Below, piece after piece: positions 7,349-15,039 of a DNA stretch of 34,498 nucleotides. Source of the stretch: Acidobacteriaceae bacterium. GTDB lineage: Bacteria > Acidobacteriota > Terriglobia > Terriglobales > Acidobacteriaceae. A program made the position numbers and the translations under genes. Under the pieces are notes generated by a model. That model saw nothing but the letters and a program-made list of their open reading frames with translations, had not been told where the DNA came from and ran no database searches. The stretch spans positions 1 through 34,498 of the forward strand of contig JASHOQ010000077.1 of the NCBI GenBank assembly GCA_030041045.1. Direction: 5' to 3'. The number at the start of each line of letters is the position of its first letter. Position 1 is the stretch's first letter.

Positions 7349-9031
7349 ATGAAAATCTTCTTCGCAATTTTTCTGGCGGCGCTGCTGGCAGGACGGGCGC
7401 AGGCGCAGGCGCCGGCGGCGGCCAGTGCAGAGCAGACTCTCGCATACATTCATGCAGGGTGGGACAAGCTGACGCGATCGGCGACGGAGTGCGCTGCGCT
7501 CGCGGACGTGAAAGTGCACGGGAGCCCGGTGCTCTATGTGCCGGCGGATGCGCCCATTCCGGCGGAGGCTGCGGCGGCGGCGGAAAGGTGCCATGCGCAG
7601 GTGCTGGCGTTGCCGCGGCGGATCGAGAAACTGGGCGACGTGATGCCGCAGGAACTTCCCGAGCCCGGACTGCTTTACCTGCCCAACCCCTACGTGGTGC
7701 CCGGCGGGCGCTTCAACGAAATGTACGGATGGGACAGTTTTTTTATTCTTCTTGGACTGGAGGCCGATCACCACGAGGCGCTGGCCAAGGACATCGTCGA
7801 CAACTTTCTCTACGAAGTGGAGCATTACGGATCGGTGCTCAATGCGAATCGCACCTATTACCTTACGCGCGCGCAGCCGCCGTTTTTGACTTCGATGATC
7901 CTCGCCGTGTATGAGGATCGCGTGAGTTTCCCGGCCACGCCAGCGGGCCGCGCGGAGGCCGACGCGTGGCTGGAGCACGCCTACGCAGTGGCGGAAAAGG
8001 ATTATTCGACGTGGACGCGTCCCGAGCACCGCGCAGGGGCAACGGGGCTCGCGCGCTACTACGATTACGGCTCTGGACCGGTGCCGGAGATGGCCGATGA
8101 CGACACCTATTACGCGGACGTGATCCGCGGGCTGGTGGAACATGCGACGCCTGCGGGAAACGCATTTCTGGTGAAAGGCTCGGAGCATCCGGATGCAGCG
8201 GAGGCGGCGCGGCTCAAGATTACGAGCTGCGACGTGCGCGCGAGCGTGGTGTGTTTGCGGGCGTGGTATGGAGGGTACCGGTTGACGGCGGATTTCTACA
8301 AGGGCGACCGGGCGATGCGCGAGTCGGGGTTCGACCCGAGCGACCGCTTCGGGCCGTATTCGGGAGCCACGCACCACTATGCGCCGGTTTGCCTGAACAG
8401 TCTGCTCGATCGCTACGAGCGCGACCTGGCGCACATGGCGCACCTGCTGGGCAAACCGCAGGACGCGCGGCGCTGGGACCGGCTGGCGAATGCGCGCGCG
8501 GCCGCGATGCAGCGCTACCTGTGGCGGCCGAGCGAAGGCGTCTTTGCCGATTACGATTTTGTGCATGCGAAGCCTTCCGACTACGCGTACATCAGCTCCC
8601 TCTATCCGCTTTGGGCGGGCGTGGCCACACGCGAGCAGGCGAACCAGATGGAGGCGAAGCTCAATCTCTTTGAGCGGCCCGGAGGTTTGTCGATGAGTAA
8701 CCACGATAGCGGCCTGCAGTGGGATGAGCCGTACGGATGGGCGCCGACGAACTGGATCGCGGTGGCGGGGCTGGAGGCGCTGGGCTTTCATGCCGACGCG
8801 GCACGGATTGCCGAGCACTTCGATGCGACCGTGGACGAGGGGTTCGCGGCCGACGGGACCATCCGCGAAAAGTACAACGTAGTGCAAGGCAGCGCGAAGG
8901 TGGCAGTGAGCGCGGGCTACACAGAGAACGCGATTGGATTCGGATGGACGAACGCGGTGTACCTGAAGTGCAAGCAGATCATGGGGGAGACGGCCGCTAT
9001 TCCGGCAGCGCCAGCGAGCCCTGGACATTGA
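7349..9031 (+). CDS. treA: Exported alpha,alpha-trehalase, GH37
   Basis: Hydrolyses trehalose to two glucose units in the periplasm. The ATG at 7349 has GGAG just upstream and starts a clean signal peptide (MKIFFAIFLAALLAGRAQAQ); a GTG at 7283 would add 22 unlikely residues. Both GH37 signatures are present: PGGRFNEMYGWDSF near residue 118 and QWDEPYGWAPTNW near residue 457. The acid region ESGFDPSDRFGPYSG matches the family's ESGWD motif, and the end region GYTENAIGFGWTNAVYL is also conserved. Its 560 residues are normal for the family. Its last 35 bp overlap the 3' end of the convergent GH3 gene. Confidence 0.94.
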   Translation: MKIFFAIFLAALLAGRAQAQAPAAASAEQTLAYIHAGWDKLTRSATECAALADVKVHGSPVLYVPADAPIPAEAAAAAERCHAQVLALPRRIEKLGDVMPQELPEPGLLYLPNPYVVPGGRFNEMYGWDSFFILLGLEADHHEALAKDIVDNFLYEVEHYGSVLNANRTYYLTRAQPPFLTSMILAVYEDRVSFPATPAGRAEADAWLEHAYAVAEKDYSTWTRPEHRAGATGLARYYDYGSGPVPEMADDDTYYADVIRGLVEHATPAGNAFLVKGSEHPDAAEAARLKITSCDVRASVVCLRAWYGGYRLTADFYKGDRAMRESGFDPSDRFGPYSGATHHYAPVCLNSLLDRYERDLAHMAHLLGKPQDARRWDRLANARAAAMQRYLWRPSEGVFADYDFVHAKPSDYAYISSLYPLWAGVATREQANQMEAKLNLFERPGGLSMSNHDSGLQWDEPYGWAPTNWIAVAGLEALGFHADAARIAEHFDATVDEGFAADGTIREKYNVVQGSAKVAVSAGYTENAIGFGWTNAVYLKCKQIMGETAAIPAAPASPGH

Positions 9032-11672
9032 AGGTCCCGGTGACGGCGGGCGCGCCGGTATCGGGCTGGCCGCCGCCGATGGAGACGGTGTACGCGCCTT
9101 CAGCGACGATTATTTGACCGGCGTCGGTGACCATGCTCAGGTCGCGCGGCGCCAGCGAGAAACGCCACTCCACAGAGGCGCCTGGGGCGAGATGCACGCG
9201 CTTGAAGGCGCGCAGCGCGCGCAGCGGCGCGCCGGGCAAGGCAGGAAAAGTGAGATAGAGCTGGGCCACTTCATCGCCTTCCACCGTACCTGAGTTGGTG
9301 ATGGTGACGGTTCCGCTGAGCGGATCGCCGGCCTTGACCGGCGCCGCGGGCAGATGAAGGCCGCTGTAGGCGAAGCTGGTGTAGCTGAGGCCGTAACCGA
9401 AGGGAAAGAGCGGCGTGCCGGTGAAGTAGCGATAGGTGCGGTTCTTCATGGAGTAGTCGTCGAAGGGCGGAAGCTGATCGACGCCCTTGTAGAAGGTGAC
9501 AGGAAGGCGACCGGCAGGATTGTTGCGGCCGGAGAGCGTCTGCGCGACGGCTGCGCCACCCTCCTCGCCGGGATACCATGCGTCGAGAATGGCGTTGGCG
9601 TGCGCGCTGGCCCAGTTGACCGCGAGCGCGCTGCCGTTGGTGAGAACGACGACGAGAGGCTTGCCGGTGGCAGCGAGCGCGTGGAGCAGGTCTTCTTCGG
9701 GCTGCGGCAGATCGAGGCTGGTGCGGTCGCCGCCCCTGAAACCGGGCAGCTCGATCTTCATCTCTTCGCCTTCAAGCTGGCTGGTGAGGCCAACGACGGC
9801 GATAAGGACGTCCGCGTTTCGGGCGGCTTCAATCGCTGCCGGGTCGGGGGTGTCATTGACAAGCATCCAGACGAGGCGGGCGCGCGGGACGGGGCGGTTG
9901 GCCTGGCTGTAGTCAACGGCGATCTGATACGGTTTGCCGGCCTCGAGATGAACGCGGCCGGCCTTGGTTTCAACGCCGTGGGTATCGTCGGCGTTGGCGA
10001 TGACGTGGCCATCGAGCGCGATGCGGAAAAAGCCGTCGGCCTGGAGACCGAGATCGTATTCACCGGTGGATTGCGGGGTGAGCGTGGTTTCCCAATGCAG
10101 CGCCAGCGGCGTAACGGCGGCGGCTTGGGCCGGGAGCGGTTGCTCGGAGGTGTCGATATTCGGCTCCGTGCGCGAGACCAGGGTGGTGAGCTGGGGCGTG
10201 ATGCTGAGATAAGTGACGATGTCGCCTTTGAGGTAAGTGGCCTTCACGCCGGGCTCACCCGCGGTGGTGAGCAGAGCGGAAGGCACGGGCTGGTAATCGG
10301 TGCTCAGAAATTGCGTGCCGGGCTCGTACTGGATGGAATCGCCGGCAAATTCCTTGCGCAGGCCTTCGAGGATGGAGACGGTGTGCGTGGGGATGCCGTT
10401 GTAGTTGCCGAGCAGAACGCGGGTCTGACTGGCGAGCGGGCCGACGACGGCGATTTTGATGCCCGAAGTCTTGAGCGGGAGGGTGCCGTCGTTTTTGAGC
10501 AGGACCATGGATTCGTTGGCGAGCTTGAGCGCGAGAGCGCGGTGCGCGGGACTGTTCAGCTCGGACTCGTCGATTTTGGAGTAAGGCACCATGGAAGGCG
10601 GATCGAACATGCCCAGCTTGATGCGCGCGGTGAAGAGGCGGATGAGGGCCCGGTCGATGTCGCTTTCCTTGACGTAGCCTTGCTTCACCGCGTCGAGGTA
10701 GGGCTTGTAGTCGTGATCGTCGGTAACCGGGGTGGTGAAGTCTACGCACTCGTTGTCCATGCCGCGTTCGAGGCTGATGGCGGAGGCCTGGGGTTGCGTG
10801 GGCTGGTAATGATGGCCGTCGACGATATTGCGCACGGCGCCGCAATCGGAGACGACGTAGCCTCCAAAGTTCCATTTGCCGCGGAGCTGGTTTTCGAGGA
10901 GGAACTGGTTGGCGCACGCGGGCTGGCCGTTGATGCTGTTGTAAGCGCACATGACGGAGCCGGCTTTGCCCTCGACGACAGTGGCGCGAAAGGCGGGCAG
11001 GTAGGTGTCGAGCTCGTCGTGCTTGCTCACGGCGACGTCGGCTTCATGGCGCGTGGGCTCAGGGCCGGAGTGCACGGCGAAGTGCTTAGGCGTGGCAATG
11101 GTGCGGTAGTAATGCGGGTCGTCGCCCTGCATGCCGGTGACGAAGGCCACGCCCATGCGCGCGGTGAGGAACGGATCTTCGCCGTAAGTTTCCTGGCCGC
11201 GGCCCCAGCGGGGATCGCGAAAGATGTTGATGTTGGGCGCCCAGAAGTCGAGACCCTGAAAGATGTTGCTGGCGCCGCCATGGGCGCGCAGGGCCTGCGC
11301 GTGCTTGATGCGGCCTTCGACGCCGATGGCGACGGCCATCGCGTGGATGGACGCGGGATCGAAGGTGGAAGCGAGGCCGATGGGCTCGGGAAATTCGGTG
11401 GTGCCGTTGACCATGACGCCGTGCAGGGCCTCGCTCCACCAGTCGTAAGCCGGCACATGCAGGCGCGGGATGGCGCGCGCCTGATTAACGAGCTGCGTGG
11501 CCTTTTCTTCGAGCGTCATGCGGTGCACCAGATCAGCGGCGCGCGCGGCGGCGGGAAGATGGGGATTCAGATAGTCGGGCTGACGGGAGCTTTGCGCGGG
11601 GGCGGGCGATGCCGCGGAAAAGGCGAGCGCGGCGAGGGCCGGAGCGGCGAAACCAAATCTAAAGATGTTCAT
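8997..11672 (-). CDS. Exported GH3 beta-xylosidase/beta-glucosidase with PA14 domain
   Basis: A periplasmic or secreted exo-acting glycosidase that removes terminal beta-linked xylose or glucose. The ATG at 11672 gives a signal peptide (MNIFRFGFAAPALAALAFSAASPAPAQ). The frame stays open to 12095, but that part lies opposite the sigma factor gene and has no family match. The first GH3 domain begins with LVHRMTLEEKATQLVNQ and contains DWWSEALHGV, typical of the xylosidase branch. The nucleophile motif is VSDCGAV at about residue 275. A PA14 module (about residues 510-605) is inserted in the second domain, which resumes with VVVLTNGSALAVNWA and YPGEEGGAAVAQTLSGRNNPAGRLPVTFY. A fibronectin III-like C-terminal domain follows. 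Its 891 residues are normal for PA14-containing GH3 enzymes. Substrate preference between xylose and glucose is inferred from the DWWSEALHG motif only. Confidence 0.92.
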   Translation of the reverse strand: MNIFRFGFAAPALAALAFSAASPAPAQSSRQPDYLNPHLPAAARAADLVHRMTLEEKATQLVNQARAIPRLHVPAYDWWSEALHGVMVNGTTEFPEPIGLASTFDPASIHAMAVAIGVEGRIKHAQALRAHGGASNIFQGLDFWAPNINIFRDPRWGRGQETYGEDPFLTARMGVAFVTGMQGDDPHYYRTIATPKHFAVHSGPEPTRHEADVAVSKHDELDTYLPAFRATVVEGKAGSVMCAYNSINGQPACANQFLLENQLRGKWNFGGYVVSDCGAVRNIVDGHHYQPTQPQASAISLERGMDNECVDFTTPVTDDHDYKPYLDAVKQGYVKESDIDRALIRLFTARIKLGMFDPPSMVPYSKIDESELNSPAHRALALKLANESMVLLKNDGTLPLKTSGIKIAVVGPLASQTRVLLGNYNGIPTHTVSILEGLRKEFAGDSIQYEPGTQFLSTDYQPVPSALLTTAGEPGVKATYLKGDIVTYLSITPQLTTLVSRTEPNIDTSEQPLPAQAAAVTPLALHWETTLTPQSTGEYDLGLQADGFFRIALDGHVIANADDTHGVETKAGRVHLEAGKPYQIAVDYSQANRPVPRARLVWMLVNDTPDPAAIEAARNADVLIAVVGLTSQLEGEEMKIELPGFRGGDRTSLDLPQPEEDLLHALAATGKPLVVVLTNGSALAVNWASAHANAILDAWYPGEEGGAAVAQTLSGRNNPAGRLPVTFYKGVDQLPPFDDYSMKNRTYRYFTGTPLFPFGYGLSYTSFAYSGLHLPAAPVKAGDPLSGTVTITNSGTVEGDEVAQLYLTFPALPGAPLRALRAFKRVHLAPGASVEWRFSLAPRDLSMVTDAGQIIVAEGAYTVSIGGGQPDTGAPAVTGTFNVQGSLALPE

Positions 11673-11928
11673 GGTGTCTCGCAGGGGCGTTGGACGCGGA
11701 GTTGCGGCATCTGCCGTGTTGGCGCCTGGCACATTGCCCTTTGCGGGCCACTCTAAGGGCGAGGATTTCACCCTGTCAAGCCGATGAGGCGGCGTGGAAA
11801 ATCGGTTTAGACGGGCAGGGCGGCAGCCGCGGCCGGCGAACGAAGAAGCGGAGCGGCAGTTCCTGCGCGCGGGCGATGTAACCTTCTTCTGATTCCGCCG
11901 TAATCCAGAGCAGAAAGGGAAGCAAGCG

Positions 11929-12474
11929 ATGCCGGACGTGGCCGAGAACGTACTGGACCGGTTCCGGCAGGGCGAGGTCGAAGCCTTCGAGACGATTTTC
12001 CGCGCGCAGCAGGCCGAGGTGTATGGCTGGATTCTGCGCATTGTGCGCGACGCGCCGGCAGCCGAAGAACTGACGGTGGAGACGTTCTGGCGCATCTATC
12101 GCGCGCACGCGCGCTTTGAGCCCAGGCGCGGGTTCGCGCCGTGGGCGCGGCGCATCGCCACCCATGCGGCGCTCGACTGGCTGCGCGGGCGCAGGCACGC
12201 GGAAGAGCCGGCGGGAGAAATGATGGAGGAAGTTGCCGATGCAGGCGCGGCCGACCCGCTGATGAGCGCGGAGCAGCGGCGAAAAATCGGGCAGGCCTTT
12301 GCGCGGCTGCCGCCCAAGCTGCGGGTTGCGGCCACGCTGGCGGTGATCGAGGAAGAGCCGCACAAAGAGATTGCGGAGGCGCTTGGGATTTCTGTAGCGG
12401 CGGTGAAGGTGCGCGTGTTTCGCGCGCTGCGCCTCTTGAGAAAGGATCTCGGAGAACAGGGGATGAAACCATGA
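11929..12474 (+). CDS. ECF-family RNA polymerase sigma factor
   Basis: Directs RNA polymerase to a dedicated promoter set. The sigma-2 region is seen at about residues 22-90 (FETIFRAQQAEVYGWILRIVRDAPAAEELTVETFWRIYR... FAPWARRIATHAALDWLR) and the sigma-4 helix-turn-helix at about 117-172 (AFARLPPKLRVAATLAVIEEEPHKEIAEALGISVAAVKVRVFRALRLLRKDL). At 181 residues, with no extra domains, it is a standard-size ECF factor. AGGGAAG lies upstream of the ATG. Its stop overlaps the next gene's start by 4 bp (ATGA), so the two are translationally coupled, as usual for a sigma and its anti-sigma factor. It is divergent from the GH3 gene across a 256-bp gap in which I see no clear promoter. Confidence 0.9.
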   Translation: MPDVAENVLDRFRQGEVEAFETIFRAQQAEVYGWILRIVRDAPAAEELTVETFWRIYRAHARFEPRRGFAPWARRIATHAALDWLRGRRHAEEPAGEMMEEVADAGAADPLMSAEQRRKIGQAFARLPPKLRVAATLAVIEEEPHKEIAEALGISVAAVKVRVFRALRLLRKDLGEQGMKP

Positions 12475-12695
12475 ACGACGCCCACGACGAGGAGTTGAAA
12501 AAACTGGTGCAGAGCGCGATGCCGCGCATGGCGCGGGAGACGGAGCCGGGGCGCGATTTGTGGCCGGCGGTGCTGGGACGGCTGAACGCCGCGCCGCGCG
12601 CGGTGCCGTGGTTCGACTGGGCGCTGCTGGGCGGGCTGGTTGCCGTTGCGGCGGTGTTTCCGGTATCGATTTCCCTGTTTCTTTACAACCTGTGA
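12471..12695 (+). CDS. Small membrane protein, candidate anti-sigma factor
   Basis: A 74-residue protein whose ATG overlaps the sigma factor's stop codon. The first 47 residues are charged and probably cytoplasmic (HDEELKKLVQSAMPRM, then DLWPAVLGRLNA). A single membrane helix follows (about residues 50-72, WALLGGLVAVAAVFPVSISLFLY) with almost nothing beyond it. The position and topology fit an anti-sigma factor, but there is no zinc-binding His-x3-Cys-x2-Cys motif and no periplasmic sensor domain. If it is one, it must respond through the membrane segment or through a partner such as the next membrane protein. No family was recognised. Confidence 0.7.
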   Translation: MNDAHDEELKKLVQSAMPRMARETEPGRDLWPAVLGRLNAAPRAVPWFDWALLGGLVAVAAVFPVSISLFLYNL

Positions 12696-12702
12696 AGAAG
12701 GC

Positions 12703-12764
12703 AGGGAACAGGGGAACAAGGGACTAGGGACTCGGGACTCGGGACTGAGGGACTGAGGGACTGG
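12703..12764 (+). repeat. Heptamer tandem repeat (GGGACTN)
   Basis: About eight units of the type AGGGACT / CGGGACT / GAGGGACT stand between the anti-sigma candidate and the membrane protein gene. Two related GGGAACA units precede them. The period is 7 with two 8-nt units, so it resembles the short tandemly repeated sequences known from cyanobacteria and other bacteria and is prone to slippage. It lies wholly outside coding sequence. Confidence 0.7.
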
Positions 12765-12794
12765 GTCGCGGAAGGAAGGCCGAAGGAGGGGACG

Positions 12795-13241
12795 ATGAAC
12801 ACGCATCCGTATCTGAGGGCGTACCTGGCGGGAATATTTGTGCCTACGCTGGTGCTGCCGGTGATTCTGATTGGATTCATTACCGTGCGCCTGATCTTGC
12901 ATGTGCCGGTTCCGATTGAGCGATTTCTCATTTTTCCCATGGCGGTGGTGCCGTCGCTCTTCGGGGTGTGGAACATGTTCTTTCTGGGATCGCATGCGCG
13001 CACGCATCTGCCCATCGGATTGCACGGCGCGATTCTGCCGTTCCTGGGCGCGCCCACGGGGGCGTTGGTGGCGCACTGCCTGGGCATGCTGCGGCTCGGT
13101 GCGGGCGGCGTGCGGTGGTTCGAAGCCTGCGAGGTGCCGTACTGGCTGGTGGGTGTGGCCTTTCTTGCCGGCGTGATCCTCTACTACCTGGTGTGGAAGT
13201 ACATTGTGGGCGGCGTGAATCGCGTGCTGGGGATTGGGTGA
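12795..13241 (+). CDS. Integral membrane protein of unknown function
   Basis: 148 residues with about four predicted membrane helices: AYLAGIFVPTLVLPVILIGFI, FLIFPMAVVPSLFGVWNMFFL, a less hydrophobic GAILPFLGAPTGALVAHCLG and YWLVGVAFLAGVILYYLVWKYI. A strong ribosome site (AAGGAGG) precedes the ATG. It is on the same strand as the sigma/anti-sigma pair, 99 bp downstream across the heptamer repeat, and could be the third gene of that operon. I do not recognise a family, and no catalytic motif is evident. Confidence 0.75.
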   Translation: MNTHPYLRAYLAGIFVPTLVLPVILIGFITVRLILHVPVPIERFLIFPMAVVPSLFGVWNMFFLGSHARTHLPIGLHGAILPFLGAPTGALVAHCLGMLRLGAGGVRWFEACEVPYWLVGVAFLAGVILYYLVWKYIVGGVNRVLGIG

Positions 13242-13248
13242 GACGAGC

Positions 13249-13347
13249 AAGTCAGCAAGTCAGCGAGTCAGCAAGTCGGCGGGTTAGCGGGGTTAGCGGA
13301 GCTAGCGGAGTTAGCGAGTGAGTAAGTCAGCGAATGAGCGAAGCAGC
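13249..13347 (+). repeat. Degenerate octamer tandem repeat (GAGTCAGC)
   Basis: About twelve units such as AAGTCAGC, GAGTCAGC, AAGTCGGC, GGGTTAGC and GAATGAGC, with a few 9-nt units (GGAGTTAGC). It is the same unit as in the composite repeats at 197-212 and 1252-1291, but here it lacks the GCTTTCC palindrome. It starts 8 bp after the membrane protein's stop codon. There are no spacers, so it is not a CRISPR array. Confidence 0.75.
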
Positions 13348-13425
13348 CTGACGAGGTTGTTGCTCGCAATTCCGCAAGAGCCGTAGAAAAGTTGGAGCAA
13401 CCGGATCAGCGCCCAGATACGAGGA

Positions 13426-13923
13426 TCAGTAGCCGGAGTCGGGGACTTCGGCGTGGGGAGCGCGGGCGATGCGCATGAGCACGCCGCCATCGAGCCAGTT
13501 GGAAGAGCAGTTCTCGCAGGCGCCGATGATGGAGCCGCCGCCGCCCAAGTAGAAGTGCATGTCGAGCAGGGCGCGGCATTTGGGGCAGTTGAGGCGGCGC
13601 TTGAGGTCAGCGGGATCGGGCGGCGAAGGAATCTCCGGATCGGTGACCTTGGCGCGCAGCGTGTCGAGAAGCGCTTCGAAGACACCCATGGAGATGAACG
13701 TGCCGTTGCAATGCTTGCAGGCGCAAAGCGCAACGCCGGCGACGGTGGCGTTGAAGAGAGGGAGATTACAGACGGGGCAGTTGAGATCGTTGAAGACCTG
13801 GTCGAGAAAATGGATGCCCGAGGCGCCGGTTTGGGCGACGACGACGGTCTTGCAGTAATCACAGCGCAGGGTAGCGTCGCCGGTGGACATGCGCATGGGG
13901 GCCCCGCAGGTGGGACAGTTCAT
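13426..13923 (-). CDS. Zinc-ribbon protein (TFIIB-type zinc finger)
   Basis: 165 residues built from at least three Cys-pair knuckles: CPTCGAPM with CDYCKTVV at the N-terminus, CPVCNLPLF with CKHCNGTF in the middle, and CPKCRALL with CENCSSNWLDGG near the end. The last pattern (CENC then WLDGG) is the TFIIB-like zinc-ribbon signature found in many short bacterial proteins. No enzyme domain is visible, so it probably binds protein or nucleic acid. Its start overlaps the stop of the upstream SPFH gene by 4 bp, so the two are translationally coupled. Both proteins carry zinc ribbons, which suggests a shared complex. Confidence 0.8.
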   Translation of the reverse strand: MNCPTCGAPMRMSTGDATLRCDYCKTVVVAQTGASGIHFLDQVFNDLNCPVCNLPLFNATVAGVALCACKHCNGTFISMGVFEALLDTLRAKVTDPEIPSPPDPADLKRRLNCPKCRALLDMHFYLGGGGSIIGACENCSSNWLDGGVLMRIARAPHAEVPDSGY

Positions 13924-14900
13924 ATCTGCTTGCCGCAGCCTGGGCAGAACTTGGCGCCTTCCGGGAGCGGCGTGCCGCAGTCCATGCAGAACCTGGAAGC
14001 AGTCGCGTCCGGAGCGGGAACGCTGCTCGCGGGACGAGCGGCAGAGGGTCTGGCCTGACCCATGAGAGCTTGAGCCATGGCCACGCCCGCGCCCAGGCCC
14101 AAGCCCATGCCGGCAGTGCCGCCGGTGTTCTGCGCGGCCTCTTCGAGGGATTCGGCGGCTTCAAACTGCGTGAGCTTGCCCAGATCGCCGGCCATGCTCA
14201 TAGCGATGCGCTGGTCGAGGACCTTCTGCAACTCGTCAGGCAGAGAGACGCTTTCCACAATGAATTGATTGAGCTCGAGGCCGAGCGCGGCGAAGCCGGG
14301 CTTGACGGCGTCAGAAATCTTGGCGCCGAGCGCGGCCTGGTTGCCGGCCATGTCGAGGAAGGAGACGTCGCTGGTGGCGAAGACGCCGGCCATTTTTTCA
14401 ACGATCATGGCGCGGAGCTGGTCCTCGAGATCCGTGGCGAGATACCGCGGACGCGTGCCGGAGACCTTGGTAAAGAAGGCGCGCGGGTCGGCGACGCGAT
14501 AGCTGTGGTTGCCATAGGCGCGGATGCGGATGGCGCCGAATTCCTTGTCGCGGATGGAGACCGGCGTGGAGGTGCCCCATTTCTGGTCCATCTGCAGGCG
14601 CGTGGAAAAGAAATAGACGTCGGATTTGAAGGGCGACTCGAAGTCCTTGCTCCAGTTGAGCAGGTCGGTGAGGATGGGCAGGTTGCGCGTCGAGAGCGTG
14701 TGCAGACCGGGCGAGAAGACGTCGGCGATGCGGCCTTCATTGATGAAGGCGGCCATCTGCGATTCGCGCACGGTAAGCTGGCCGCCGTTCTCGATCTCCA
14801 TGTCCTGCATGGGATAGCGGTAGGCGAGCACCCCGTCTTCACTCTCGTTCCACTGGATGACGCTGATGAATTGCTTGCTCAAAAATTGCCCGAGGCTCAT
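13920..14900 (-). CDS. SPFH-domain protein with C-terminal zinc ribbon (YdjI-like)
   Basis: 326 residues. The N-terminal two thirds form an SPFH/band 7 domain of the antifreeze/virion-core type (QFISVIQWNESEDGVLAYRYPMQDMEIENGGQLTVRESQMAAFINEGRIADVFSPGLHTLSTRNLPIL region, and ARYLATDLEDQLRAMIVEKMAG region). A Gly/Ala-rich segment (GGTAGMGLGLGAGVAMAQALMG) follows, and the protein ends with a double-Cys ribbon, CMDCGTPLPEGAKFCPGCGKQI. Relatives include Bacillus subtilis YdjI, linked to the PspA-like membrane stress response. AGGAGG lies upstream of the ATG at 14900. It heads a two-gene operon with the zinc-ribbon protein. A membrane-microdomain scaffold or stress role is inferred from the family. 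Confidence 0.85.
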   Translation of the reverse strand: MSLGQFLSKQFISVIQWNESEDGVLAYRYPMQDMEIENGGQLTVRESQMAAFINEGRIADVFSPGLHTLSTRNLPILTDLLNWSKDFESPFKSDVYFFSTRLQMDQKWGTSTPVSIRDKEFGAIRIRAYGNHSYRVADPRAFFTKVSGTRPRYLATDLEDQLRAMIVEKMAGVFATSDVSFLDMAGNQAALGAKISDAVKPGFAALGLELNQFIVESVSLPDELQKVLDQRIAMSMAGDLGKLTQFEAAESLEEAAQNTGGTAGMGLGLGAGVAMAQALMGQARPSAARPASSVPAPDATASRFCMDCGTPLPEGAKFCPGCGKQI

Positions 14901-15000
14901 GTTCTCCTCCTGAGGCTGGATGGTAGCACCGATTCGACCCCAATCGTCTGCAACTAAAGGGACATGCGGGAGCGGGGAATCCGCTCGGGCACGGTGAGAA

Positions 15001-15039
15001 AATTCGCAAAATGCGATAGCGGCGCGCGGTCGCGCTGCT
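15001..15039 (-). terminator. Probable intrinsic terminator of the dehydrogenase gene
   Basis: Read on the minus strand, a 9-bp stem with one wobble pair (15018-15026 with 15031-15039, loop 4) begins inside the stop codon. It is followed by a T-containing tract (ATCGCATTTTGCGAATTTT), itself a small hairpin (15004-15008 with 15012-15016). Confidence 0.5.

Noticed and set aside
9354..11756. 800-codon plus-strand open frame opposite the GH3 gene
   Set aside because: It is a GC-rich shadow: Gly/Val/Ala-rich with no family motif, while the minus strand encodes a full GH3 enzyme. Other long antisense frames (4695-6068, 7298-9028, 19811-21256) were rejected for the same reason.
11673..12095. N-terminal extension of the GH3 frame into the sigma factor region
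   Set aside because: The signal peptide starts at 11672; the extension has no family similarity and lies antisense to the ECF sigma gene.
12141..12695. 184-codon frame containing the anti-sigma candidate
   Set aside because: Only the last 74 codons, from the ATG coupled to the sigma stop at 12471, look like protein; the upstream part is out of frame with the sigma gene.
13249..13347. CRISPR array
   Set aside because: Units are 8-9 nt, degenerate and without spacers; no cas genes are present.
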